Assembly: GCA_013115125.1 (NCBI GenBank)
Contig: JABANN010000034.1
Span: 1-64,000 of the forward strand
Origin: Perkinsus olseni
Lineage: Eukaryota; Perkinsozoa; Perkinsida
DNA: 64,000 nucleotides
Reading direction: 5' to 3'
The translations under genes were made by a program, and so were the position numbers. The stretch's first letter is position 1. Each line of letters starts with the position of its first letter. Below the pieces are notes generated by a model that saw nothing but the letters and a program-made list of their open reading frames with translations, searched no databases and was not told the DNA's origin. This document shows positions 35,466 to 46,400 of the stretch, piece by piece.

Positions 35466-36987
35466 CAAATCCCTGCTCAGTATCCGTCAGAAACACTGGA
35501 AAGCGGCTAGAACCAGCGGATCCGCGATCCGGGATCGCCTGGCTGAGAAATGAGACAGGCATTTTCACAGTTCATTTACGGGGAGAGGCTGCGGGTTCAG
35601 GCGGGGCCATGCTGAGGCTCTTGTCGCGTTCTCGGGGCCCAGGAAAGTCCAGTACGCGAGGCCACACATTGCGTATCGCATCTATTAACAGTATAATGAA
35701 TACAAGTTGTCCCAGACTGCTTGGGCCAGGTAGCTCCAACTTCCAACCCAAAGATCCTTCAGCCACGAGACATACTGTATTATGCAGTGAGGCTGAGCAC
35801 GATCGTGATAGCTCAACAGAACACGCAGAAGTCAACGACCACAAACACTATGGCTATAGTGGGATACATCTTCTCCCGTCAATCCTGTCTCGGGACCACG
35901 ATGGGTGCACGTCTAGCTTTCCTTTGCCCGAACTCGTCAATCATGTTCCCCGTTCGCCACTCAATGTAAAGAACAAGTCTCGTTCGAGCGAAGGGAGAAT
36001 AAGGTCAGAGGCTCGGTCCTGAGCATTCGAGACTATCGAAATTTTGGAGAAGCCTCGTTCGGCGCTTGCAACTGTTTTTGAGGAGCTGCCGAAAATTCGG
36101 CGAACTCAAGTCGGCCCTGCCGAACTGCTGCTGAGCTCCAAACCCTCCGTGCTGTTGAGGAGACTCAGAGCGTTCAGGCGTGGGTCAGAGGCGTGCTTGA
36201 GCTGGCACTTCCTTGCGACGGTCCGTCGCCGACGGATATCTCAGCAGACAAGGACTTTCGTCAATGTCATCAGCAAATACATCAGCCAGGCAGCATCGGG
36301 AAGAGACCTCGGGTCGCGATTCGAACAGCTGCGGTGGAAGTGCTTCTGCCAATCGACACCAGCGCCTCGCCTTCGTAGCTAGGAAAAAAGACGGATATTT
36401 CACGGCTCGAATAGCTGGGGAATAGGACAGATACTTCGCAATGTCCCGTTCACGGGTGGGTATGAACAGGTCACCGCTCAAAGGAGCTTGTGTACGCGCG
36501 TCATGTCGGGCGTCACCCGCACGTCACGCCCCTGCGTCAGAGGCATGATAGGATACCTAAGATTTTTTCACAAGACGCCTCGTTTATCGACTATTAAAAT
36601 ACCACTGAGTATTTGTCAGATCTGCTGGATACATGAACGAGTCGGAAGAACCGACTGATCGCGTGATTGGGGAGTACATGGGATAGAAATTTCACCGTAT
36701 TCCGTGGTGAGGCAGATCAAAAGATTCCTCGTAGCCAAATCCCAAGATATCGGATGTTTCATTCCCGGATCACTCATCTCATCATATTCCGTCATTTCCT
36801 AGGCCTCGGAACGTTGGTCCGGCGCGTAGGCGACTGGCCAGTGCGCCGGCGATTCTAGTTTCCTTGGAGGAGACACCGATGGAAACGTGACGCTAGCGGA
36901 CATAGCTGTGCATTTCGCTTCGGAAGGCTGTCTCATTCATTTATCCAACCAACTCACCCTCATCTGAGTTACCAGTTTATCGACCAG
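35466..36987. other. Bidirectional spacer between Ig-repeat gene and first GPI-type gene
   Basis: Lies between two divergent starts. In the duplicated unit the matching spacer is only about 530 bp, so roughly 1 kb has been gained here or lost there. A 113-codon plus-strand frame (36044-36382, beginning EKPRSALATVFEELPKIRRT) lies in the extra part; I do not recognise it. The last 200 bp resemble the sequence upstream of 38904. Confidence 0.55.
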
Positions 36988-37998
36988 ATGGTACCAATCG
37001 TTTTGCAGATCCTAAGTGCCGTGGCCATGGTTGGTGCCGTGACCAGCAGCAGCTCGAGCTCTTCCTCCGATCCCACTACTACGGCTCGTTCTGCCGGCGG
37101 ACATACTGCTTCAACGACAACTACAGCTGCCCATGCCCCTGGTCCGACTGGCGTCATGATCAACGTGACCTGTAATGTGTACGGTGCCTTTATTCCAGTC
37201 CTTCATGTGGCGGTCCCGAGCATCGCTGTCGTCAATCTCCCGTGGTCGTGCCCTGGACTCGACCACCGGAAGACCATCTCTGGTACCGGGACTATCGGTG
37301 ACCTAGAACCTGCGATGTTTGTCGACAGGAAGCTCCCATCAGCAAGGCTGTCACCGAATAAGGTTGCAGTCACCGGTAAAATGAGAGCCTATCAGAACTT
37401 CGTCGGCAAACGCACGGTTGGCTTCTACATGGACCAGGACAATATAAGGTACAAGGTTCTTATGACCTTCGACATTAATAAGAATCTCTCCGCCGGTAAC
37501 CTGACCCTTTTCGGGCCAGAAAGAGATATCTTCCGCGTACGTCGTGGCGAGGACGTCACTGTGAACCTCACTGTAGAGGGCAGCGGCAACAACAGCTACC
37601 CGTCTCTGGTCTGCTTCGTATCCTCGGTAACCGAAAATGGGAAAACCACCGTCAACCGAGATCTTGGTAATTGCAGTGATCTCGTAGACTTCAACGGCGT
37701 GAACAGTGAGAACTACGACAGGATGCAAGTCAACGTCACTTTCAAGGCCAAGAAGGACACCGCCATGGAAGCCGCCCACCTCTGCTTTGCCGCTGGTGAC
37801 AGGAACTGGGTGTCCCGCCTGGACTACAACATGGGAAACGGCACCTACCACGGTAACGTCCGCAAGGGGGTTCAATGCCTCAACTACATAGTCGAGGCTG
37901 CTGCCCCAACAGCGGCTCCGGCGAGTTTTTCAGCTCCCGCATACGGTTTCATTAACGCCTTGGTATTCGGGGCGATTCTCACTATGCTGAGTCAGTAG
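36988..37998 (+). CDS. Serine-rich secreted glycoprotein, probably GPI-anchored, copy 1
   Basis: Intronless, 336 residues. Signal peptide MVPIVLQILSAVAMVGAVTS is followed by a Ser/Thr-rich linker. The folded part has six cysteines matching the paralogue (in NVTCNV, PWSCPG, LVCFVSS, GNCSDLV, HLCFAAG, VQCLNY), which could form three disulfides, and many N-glycosylation sequons (NVT, NLT, NNS, NGT). The C-terminus has a small-residue stretch (AAAPTAAPASFSAPA) then a hydrophobic tail ending FINALVFGAILTMLSQ with nothing after it, the usual GPI-anchor signal. No homology to a named family is recognised; it is probably lineage-specific. It is divergent from the Ig-repeat gene, and the pair may once have shared a promoter. 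Confidence 0.85.
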   Translation: MVPIVLQILSAVAMVGAVTSSSSSSSSDPTTTARSAGGHTASTTTTAAHAPGPTGVMINVTCNVYGAFIPVLHVAVPSIAVVNLPWSCPGLDHRKTISGTGTIGDLEPAMFVDRKLPSARLSPNKVAVTGKMRAYQNFVGKRTVGFYMDQDNIRYKVLMTFDINKNLSAGNLTLFGPERDIFRVRRGEDVTVNLTVEGSGNNSYPSLVCFVSSVTENGKTTVNRDLGNCSDLVDFNGVNSENYDRMQVNVTFKAKKDTAMEAAHLCFAAGDRNWVSRLDYNMGNGTYHGNVRKGVQCLNYIVEAAAPTAAPASFSAPAYGFINALVFGAILTMLSQ

Positions 37999-38903
37999 GC
38001 AATACCTAGCATCATTATCGATTTCGGAACTCGGCGAGCAGGGCTACGCTGAACAATTCAGCTCTTGTTTTGCCTGATGAGCTCCTTATTGATAGCTGCT
38101 TCAATATTTTTATCATCATCTGTTTTACCGTAGTCTCCCGGGGAAAGGGGACCTTGAGAGGAAAGATTCTCATATGTCTCATATGATATGAGTGCTCATT
38201 GTGTTCAACTGAGCATACCTCTGACTGAGGGTAACGCGATGTGACGAGATGGGGATCCCATATCACTGCCGGGTCCTCGGCCAATCAGGCAAGACGTTAG
38301 AGAAATCAGACATCACTGCAGCTGCGGCGATCGTGAGTAAGAGTGGAGACAAGGCCAAGAAATGCCAGCCAGCCTTGAATATCCCAGCGGTGTGCGTGGA
38401 TCTTGCCATTAGAGTACGCCTAAATAGCGTTCATCGACACACTCGTACTCAGCCATGTGAGATTGACAAAGTCTCAGTTTTCTGTAGAAGGGACCGCGTT
38501 CGCGATGTGAAAAGGATCAACCGCGCGCCACGAGCATGAACTCATGCAGCCAAACTAGAGCATGGTCGGTAATCTCTCTTCTGTATCATTGCCATTCTAC
38601 TCCGTCATCTCCCAGGCCGAGGCGAAGTGGTTGAACACGATGGGTGGCACGGGTTGGCCTCTCGAAACCGTGCCTAGCGTTTATCCGGCTGCCGAAACTG
38701 GCCTGCGTGACGCGCCCTACTCCAGTCTCCAGTGGCGGTGACACCGATGGAGACGCGACACCGTCCACCGAGACGGTGAGCCGTGGGAGACGGACGGGAC
38801 TGCTGGGCTGCATCGTAAAGCTCGGCGCTGCGCCTCGGAAGACTAAATATTCAACTAGCTTACTCTCGTCTCATCCAGCTCGCAGTTTCTTATTCCGTCT
38901 TCA
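37999..38903. other. Spacer between GPI-type copies, containing the duplication junction
   Basis: The left part (to about 38205) matches the sequence downstream of copy 2 in patches (a GATGAGC-like start, GGGAAAGG, GAGGAAAGAT). The middle (38209-38370) is the broken first exon of the Ig-repeat gene. The right part resembles the promoter of copy 1, including GACACCGATGGA near 38740 against the same word near 36870. Confidence 0.7.
38209..38370 (-). pseudogene. Truncated duplicate of the Ig-repeat gene's first exon
   Basis: Closely matches 35314-35465. On the minus strand the intact gene has VTWDFHLVTSCYPQSEICSV; here a frame carries VIWDPHLVTSRYPQSEVCSV. The copy starts with sequence equivalent to the signal peptide (LLTIAAAAV) but has no start ATG at the right place. 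It carries a small insertion or deletion that moves the frame between the signal region and the conserved segment, and ends abruptly at about 38209 where it joins DNA matching the flank of the GPI-type gene. It is a dead by-product of the segmental duplication that made the second GPI-type gene. Confidence 0.82.
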
Positions 38904-38968
38904 ATGGTCCGTATCGCGCTTCAAAGCCTTTCTGCCGTGATCATGGTTAACGCCTTGACCAACACCAC

Positions 38969-38999
<31 letters not shown>

Positions 39000-39962
39000 T
39001 CAAGCCCTTCGACAGCTCCCACTACTACGGCTCCTTCTACTGGCGGACCGACTTTACCTTACCATACGCTCGCACCAGCTGGCATGATGAACAATGTGAC
39101 CTGTACAGTAAACGGCGACACCCTCCCCGTTGTCCGTGTGACGGTCCCTAACACCGCTGCCCTCAACCTCACGTGGTCGTGCCCTGGGTTCAACCCTCGG
39201 GCCATTTCTGGTTCCGGTGTTATCGGGAACATAGACACTGCGATGTTCGTCGACAGGAAGCTTCCTTCCTCGCGTCTGTCAGCCAATAAGATCACAGTGA
39301 CCGGAGAAATGAGAGCCTATCAGAACTTCGTCGGCAACCACACGGTTGGCTTCTACCTGGACCAGAACACCACAAGGTACAAGGCTTTCATGGACTTCAT
39401 CATAGAGGAGAATCCCTCCGCCGGTAACCTGACTCTCTTCGGGCCAGAGAGCGATATCTTCCGCGTACGTCGTGGCGAGGCCGTCACTGTGAACCTCACT
39501 GTAAAGGGCAGCGGCAACAAAAGCTACCCGTCTCTGGTCTGCTTCGTATCCTCGGTAACCGAAGACGGGAAGACCACCGTCAACCGAGATCTTGGTACTT
39601 GCAGTGATCTCGTGGACTTTAACGGCGTGAACAGTGAGAACTACGACAGGATGCAGGTCAACGTCACCTTCAAGGCCAAGAAGGACACCGCCATGGAAGC
39701 CGCCCACCTCTGCTTCGCCGCTGGTGACAAGAACTGGGTGTCCCCCCTGGACTACAACATGGGCAACGGAACCTACCACGGTAACGTCCTCAAGGGGGTC
39801 CAATGCCTCAACTACATAGTTGAGGGCGCTGCTCCAACAACAGCTCCGACGTCGGCCCCGACGATCGGCCCTACGGCAAAGCCTGTGAGTTACTCGCCCT
39901 CTGTATACGGTTTTGTCAATGCCCTGGTATTCGGGGTCATATTCACTCTGCTGGCCCAGTAG
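38904..39962 (+). CDS. Serine-rich secreted glycoprotein, probably GPI-anchored, copy 2
   Basis: Intronless, 352 residues, tandem paralogue of the gene at 36988. Same plan: signal peptide (MVRIALQSLSAVIMVNALT), Thr/Ser linker with a long serine run, a six-cysteine glycosylated domain, a Thr/Pro/Ala-rich stretch (TTAPTSAPTIGPTAKP) and hydrophobic tail FVNALVFGVIFTLLAQ. From AYQNFVG to VQCLNYIVE the two copies are almost identical at protein and DNA level, while the linker, the first third and the pre-anchor stretch differ clearly. That pattern suggests recent duplication or gene conversion of the core with faster change at the ends. Function unknown; a surface coat or recognition role is inference. 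Confidence 0.85.
38971..39000 (+). repeat. CAG/AGC microsatellite encoding polyserine
   Basis: About ten CAG units in the reading frame that gives serine (AGC). The paralogue has a shorter, interrupted serine run with mixed codons (AGC, AGT, TCG, TCT). Length variation between strains is likely at such a tract. Confidence 0.9.
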
Positions 39963-40441
39963 GCCTTTTTTACACCACTATCGAATCAGAGGCTCATTAA
40001 ACCGGGCCACTATGAGGAAACAGCACGCTTATTCAATCCGATGAGCCCCTTTTCGATAACTGCTTTCAAGTTTTACCATCTCCTTCAGGGAAAGGAGATA
40101 TTTGGAGGGAAAGATGCTGATACGAGTGTCTTGTGTTGTCTGAGTTCGTAAATTATCGAGGGCACTTTTTTCCCGTGAGCGTTTTCCCTCGACAGCCGCG
40201 TTCTACAAAGTCTAACAAACCCCTCTGAAATTTCAAGGCAGTGTACTGTACTTGGCCCATGATCTCGGTGAAGGGCTTCACAGAAGTCTGTACATGACTG
40301 AAGTCCCTGTTATGACGCTCAGGCAACCAGAAGACAACCGAGGCCTTCACAAGATGTCATAGTACTGAGGAACTCGACAATCGCCAATATTGAGTCAACA
40401 TTACGACGCCTCTTCCACACAATGTCATGGCACGCTGAACA
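39963..40441. other. Convergent spacer between GPI-type copy 2 and the dynein 3' end
   Basis: The first 180 bp match the flank of copy 1 in patches, marking the right end of the duplicated unit near 40.14 kb. The rest shows no coding signal and probably holds the 3' ends of both transcripts. Confidence 0.5.
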
Positions 40442-43400
40442 CTACTCGGTAGCACACAACAGACACACCCCACGGAGCTTCCAGTGGCTCGGGTGCACAT
40501 CAGTCTTTAGATTCAATCGGAAGAGCAAATACCGATCGTTACGCTTGGGATACTTGTATACTGCGCAGTCGTACGGCCCGTATGGCCCATACTCGGCACC
40601 ACGACCCTTCTTATCCTTCATCGTCACAGCAGTCACGTAGATCACTGGCATGGTCGTGAACAGCTTCTTGGGTTCCGATTCGTCCAACCGTCCATCTTGT
40701 CGGTTCCACCGTGCGCCTTCTATGAACAACCCATAGATATTCTGACCCTCATCGGGAACGTCCTTAACCCGTTCCAGATCGTAGGAGAGCACCTCCGTAT
40801 GAGTGACGACATCATCCAGCGCCCATTGGTCTTTCTTGTGCTGTCGGGTAACCTCCTGCCGCATGCCAGTGAGGAACCCTTGCGCGTTGAGGAAGCCCGT
40901 GAGCCAATAGCCCTTCATAGTTCCTCTACCATTCTCCAGCCAAGTGCCCAACTGGTTGACTCTGTCTAATAAGCCTGTGAACCATGCGCCCAGCGTAGGC
41001 ATGAGCCAGCTTATTTCGGCTCCGGACGGGTCATGAGTCCATCTTCTCGGCAGACGCGCATCGAAGATCATATTCAAGTCTTCGAGCAGATCCGGTGTCA
41101 TAACAACAGTACCCTCGATGGCCATGACCAGTGACTGCAGGTTGTTCCTCACTATGCCTATCACACGCTGAATCCTTTGGAGCTCCTGGAAGAGGAAGAT
41201 GTTCAGGGGAGCTGCAAACCCCTTATCAGGCGTATTCGGCGGTCCCTTCAGCTTAGCAATCTGGGATCTGAAGATCTCCTCGACAAAATCAGGAGGGACC
41301 TTCGACAGCACTTCATTGGCCTTGTCCTTCACGATCTCATCGCGGCTCTTGCCGGATCCACCTCCGCCCTCCTTCGGCAGAGTCTCCTGAATCGTGGTGA
41401 GCATCATCGACGCTTCTAGCTGCCTATAAGTCAAATCCGCGTTAGTATGCAAGCCGAAGATGAGCGGCGAGTCGACCGCTGGGACCTGCTCAATGTGGTC
41501 GCGGTACTGCTGGATCTCGAGGCCATCGGGGACGGTGTACTCATGATCACTGGGGTAGTTGTTGAACGCAAATGCCTTCTGGAAGACCTCATCGCAGAAC
41601 CACTTAGCGGCATACGTATTGAAGAGCTCTCTATCGAGGTCATCGGTAATTCTTCCACCGTACTGCACCTCAGCCACCATATACTGAGTAGTAGTCCAGC
41701 TCAGAGGCTGCCCCACGCTAACTGTGGTAGAGAGATGCTTCTCGAGGAACAGCAGACTAGCCTCCAGATCCGAGTTGTTGAACTCGTAGGGCACGCACCA
41801 GCCAATCGGACCGAACTTCCTTCTCTCCTGCACAATGGAGTGCATGAACGACATCACGTAGACCAGGCAGCGCCACTTCTCGTGATCGATTTTGTCTAGA
41901 AGCTCCTGTGAGACCATGGTTGTGTACGTACGAGACAGGCCGGCCTGCAGTCCCATCGGCGGCTCAAGAGTGACTTTGATCGCCAACTGCAGCAGACCGA
42001 TGGGGAACAGATTCGTGATTTCACACGTGATCCACAGCCGGAAATCTTCAGAAATCTCTGGCGTGCGAGTGAGGATATCTTCCATTCGATTCATGAATCC
42101 TAGACCCAGATGACAGTTCTGCAAGATGACCCAGGTCCCGGCGAGGAAGCCATTCTTCATCTTCTCCCAGGCAATGACCTCCTGCCCTTCACCCATCGAC
42201 ACCTTGTCTGTCGGGAACTTCTTTTTCTTCTTAGCAATGTCATCAATCATGGACGTCGGATCGCTTCCAGCGCTCAATAGGTACAAGACGGGTTTGCGGC
42301 TCTCAGACTCCGAGTAGATAGAGTCGATGCTGTCCGTGACGGGGGCCGTGTATTTCGGATCAAGCTGCTTGTTGATGAACTGTGCCGCAGCGATTGTCGT
42401 CCTGTCTTCTCTGATACACCTTACCAAGCACATCCGCAGGAAGAAGCCGACGTTTCTCTCCATGTTGATGCGCTCCTCGTAGTCAGGCACGGGACACCGT
42501 TCGGGCTCGTTCTCATCATACCACTTCCTCCAGGCCGCTTCGTTGCGACTGATGAACTCCGGCAATTCACGGAAGAACAGCAGCTGCTCATTGCCGAAGG
42601 TGTGCCGAGAAAGCTGCAGCACGTTCAGCCAGACCTTATCGACCATCCAACGGTTCGGGTTCGGCCTCTCGGACTTGACGTCCAGATCCGAACCACCCTT
42701 CAGGAAGAGTCCGACGTCGCCTTGATTAAGCTGACCAGCGACCACCATGATCTTCATGGTCACCATGAGCTTGAACATCATCTTATCGCGCTCGAACAGG
42801 CCTCTGTTCATGTACCGGTATATCTGGTAGGTGAGGAAGTCTATGATTTTGTCAACACGCTTGCTCGTTGGTTGGCACTTCTCCGAATTCTTCACCGAGA
42901 TGTCGAACTGCTCTAAGAACTGGATCAGGGAGCAGTTGTACATCCAGCCAGTGGGCTGCAAGGTGATGGGGTTGGACACCAGCGTCATGTCCGTCACACA
43001 GAAGTACATCACAGAACCACGCGTAGCCACGGGCCTGTACTGCTCTCGCTTCTGGTTGATTTCAATCTGGAAAACATCACAAGTCGATGTGCTTCCATCG
43101 ATAGGTTCCCAGGCGGCCCACCTTCTTCTCCTCAGCATCCATGAGCTTCTGTTCCACTTCCTTGGCTTTCGCCTTAGTGTTCGCTAGCACTTCGATAAGT
43201 TCAATGTCATCCAGAAGGTTGCCACTTGAATTCGACAGACGATCAAGCAGCTGCTTGTCCAACAGCTGCAGGGACTTCGTATTGTTAGTCACCTAAGAAA
43301 AAGAGATTTGCGCTGAGCAGCTCGGTCCATAGACTCCCTTCACCTCTTCCATCAGGGCCGCTAGACTGTCCTCCAGACTCTTCTGTTCCATGCCCAGCAC

Positions 43401-46400
43401 ACGACCGAGCAACTGCTGCTCCAAACCCTTTAGGGTGACCGTGAAGTCAATGACTGTGCACTTGGCGGAGAGCTCAGGGGAGAAGTGTGGGTTGGGCAGA
43501 CGCGACGTCATGTAGAGGACGAAGGCTGGATTGTAGTCCATGTTCTGGTCAGACACGTTTATATACCTGACGGGGCAAAAAATGAGCCCGACCGTGGCTA
43601 CCACTCCAAACGGTGGCAATGGACAGCTACCAACGGGTACTCTATGATTCCGTAGCTTACAGATTTTTGCCCTTCTTCACGATAGCCTTCTCCAGAACAG
43701 GATCCAGGATTGGATCGATCTCCTCTTCAACATTCTCAAGTATCAAGCACAGCCCTTCTCCCATGGTGAACTCCAGCTGGTCCTTCAACCTCGGATTCGT
43801 CAGAGTGGACACGCACTGACCGGGCGCCTTGGCAACTCGATCGTTCTCTCTGTTCTTAATCCACCTGCAGTACAAAACACTCAGCACAGTCGACAGCCAA
43901 CAGCCCACACGAAGCAACGCGAGCATACTGAGTCGAGCTCACAACAGCAGAGATATCAATATCACCTGAGGGCCTGGCCTTGGGGGTCAACCATGAGAGG
44001 GTAGCGACTGGACCGAGTGACCATGATACCGTTCTGTACGGAGAGGTCATCACTCGGCAGACCTTCTAGAGCCCACTCTCCAACCGTGCCTTGGTCAACG
44101 AGGAAACCGACGAGGTCCACCTTCTCAGAGGCTGGCACCTGCGAAAGATGACTTGTGATGATGGAGAGGGCCCAAGAATATGTCAGCAACGCTAAATACG
44201 AAATTCGCGCATGAGAAGAGCAGAACAGAAGGGAGAAGGAGTTCACATTATCACCAACCGCACTGTAAGTAGCAAACGATCAACCACGGGCACACCCCCG
44301 TCCTCACCTTCCTTCGATGTGTGTCGGCCAAGAAGTACTCGGCGTTCAGCTTGTCTCGGTACTCCGAGTTGAATGGACCGCAGAACGTGACGAAGGCACA
44401 TGCCAAGGCAACGTCCCCCACAAGCCTTCTGCGCCGATCTGCGAAGTTGTTGGCGTCCTCCGTCCAACGCTTCTTCTCTCCCGCGAGCCCGTTGATCAAC
44501 TTATTAGCCTGTCACAAAACGCGGCATGCCCGAGCATGAGAGCCACCACGGGGCTACTTGGTCCATCTTCCTCTTAGTAGCGTTGGCCTTATGTTCGAGC
44601 GCGTTCTTCCCATCCATAGCCTCTTGGAACTGCTGATTGAGGCCGTCCAGGACTGCCTGCGCTGCAGCTAACTCCGCCTCAGCGGCGCCAAGCTCAGTCA
44701 TCGCTGCTTCCAATTTCGCCGTTTGAACCTAGAGAGATATAGTAAGTCCAACTCCGACGAGCTGCGATCCACAAATCCAAAAGGCTTGTCCACGGACTGC
44801 CACGAACCACGAGTATTAAGCCCGATATTTGCATAGCGAACAGCATGAACTTAGTCAAGGCTATTCAAGTGCCAAGGACTCTCCTAGCTCTCCCAAGCAG
44901 TCGGCTGAGCTCACCTTGAGATAGTCCATCTTAGGTTTGACGATCTTCGCTGCTTCATGATACATAACCATCGCCCCCACCCACTTGCACAGGCCCTCAG
45001 CCGCCCCTACAGGAAAGCAAGTAAGACCACATTACTTCGGCGTCCGTGAAGACCTCACCCGAAGCCTTCTTCGCTACAGCGGGGTTGAAATTCTCCAACT
45101 CCAAGTACGGCTGCAACAGCTCGCACGTCTCATCGTTGATGTTGTCCTTCTCGTTGGCGGAGAAGTCGAGCAGGTCCGGTAGGAAGCGGATATCAGAGAG
45201 AACTGACTTGGCGATCTCATCGTAGGAGTCGTGGATGAAGTCGATCTTGATCTTGTTCAGCGTCTGAGAAGCCAAGTTACACACAGGACTTCCACCGCCA
45301 TAATTGTTTTCCGGGAACCTACCTTCTCTTCCGCTTTTATGTCAACGACACGTTTCTGTTGCAGAATCAGGAGACCATCGAAGACCAAACGGATGATATC
45401 GCTGGGTGTCTTCAACGTCTTGAGCTCTGTGATGTCCTTGGAGGAGATCGATCGAGCAGCTGTCTCGGCCTCGTGAAGGAAGGGCAAGGCCGCTTGTAAG
45501 TCCTTATTGGCAGCCTCCTGCTCACCTGAGTGTTCGAAAAAACTTGCCCAAAAGCCACCGCAACTTGACAGAACATTCAAAGGTATTGATCATGATTGTC
45601 AGTAGTAGTATTACTTTCGATGATGGCCTTAGACTTTAGGCAATCGTCCTTCTTCGCTCCAACTTCGGCCGCCTTGGCCTCAGCCTTCACCGTCTCGCTC
45701 TGGACCTTCACCAGCAGCTTGTTAGTTTCTTCCTCGGCGACCTGATGGCATCAACGACCACATGAATGCATCTCAGAACCCGAATTCCGGTGGAACTGGT
45801 CAACAGTTCAAGTACAGGCGACACAACCCGCCCCCATGGGAAGGGCGTCAAGGTCAGGAATATATTCCGAGGTCCTTCATCGTAACTGAAACGCCACCCC
45901 GATGAGGCTCACCTTCAGATTCTTCTCCTCTTCTCTCAAAGCAACCTTCATAGTCTCTACATCTTCCGCCGCTTCATTAAGCTTCTTCAGACCTGAAGGA
46001 AGCCATGAGACCACCACCTACTCATCCCATCGACCTTTCGCTGATTACCAGTATTCACGCTCTTCTCCAATATATTGACCTCGTCGTACTTCACCTTGTA
46101 CAACTGCTTGTAGAAGTCGATCAAACACAGGTAGCTCTTCGGTGTAACATAGACGTGCCGTCGCATGCTCTGGAAGTAGAGGTCGCAGACTTGACCAACG
46201 AGGTTCTGAAAACGGAAGATACGAGCGCATCACCGGCTACAGTGAGTCACCTGATAGCTGCCAAGAAGCTGATAGAGAGCCTCCTTCCTGTCCGGTGGAG
46301 TGTCTATATCGTAGCTCCCGAGGAAGGTAGAACTCACGGCCACCAGGGCTTCCTCCGGCCACGGCAAGAACCAGTTGATGTTGACAGCTGAGAACACCGC

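Noticed and set aside
37351-37875. 174-codon minus-strand frame opposite GPI-type copy 1 (and its twin at 39279-39803)
   Set aside because: Both mirror the conserved plus-strand core; the plus strand has signal peptide, cysteines and anchor signal.
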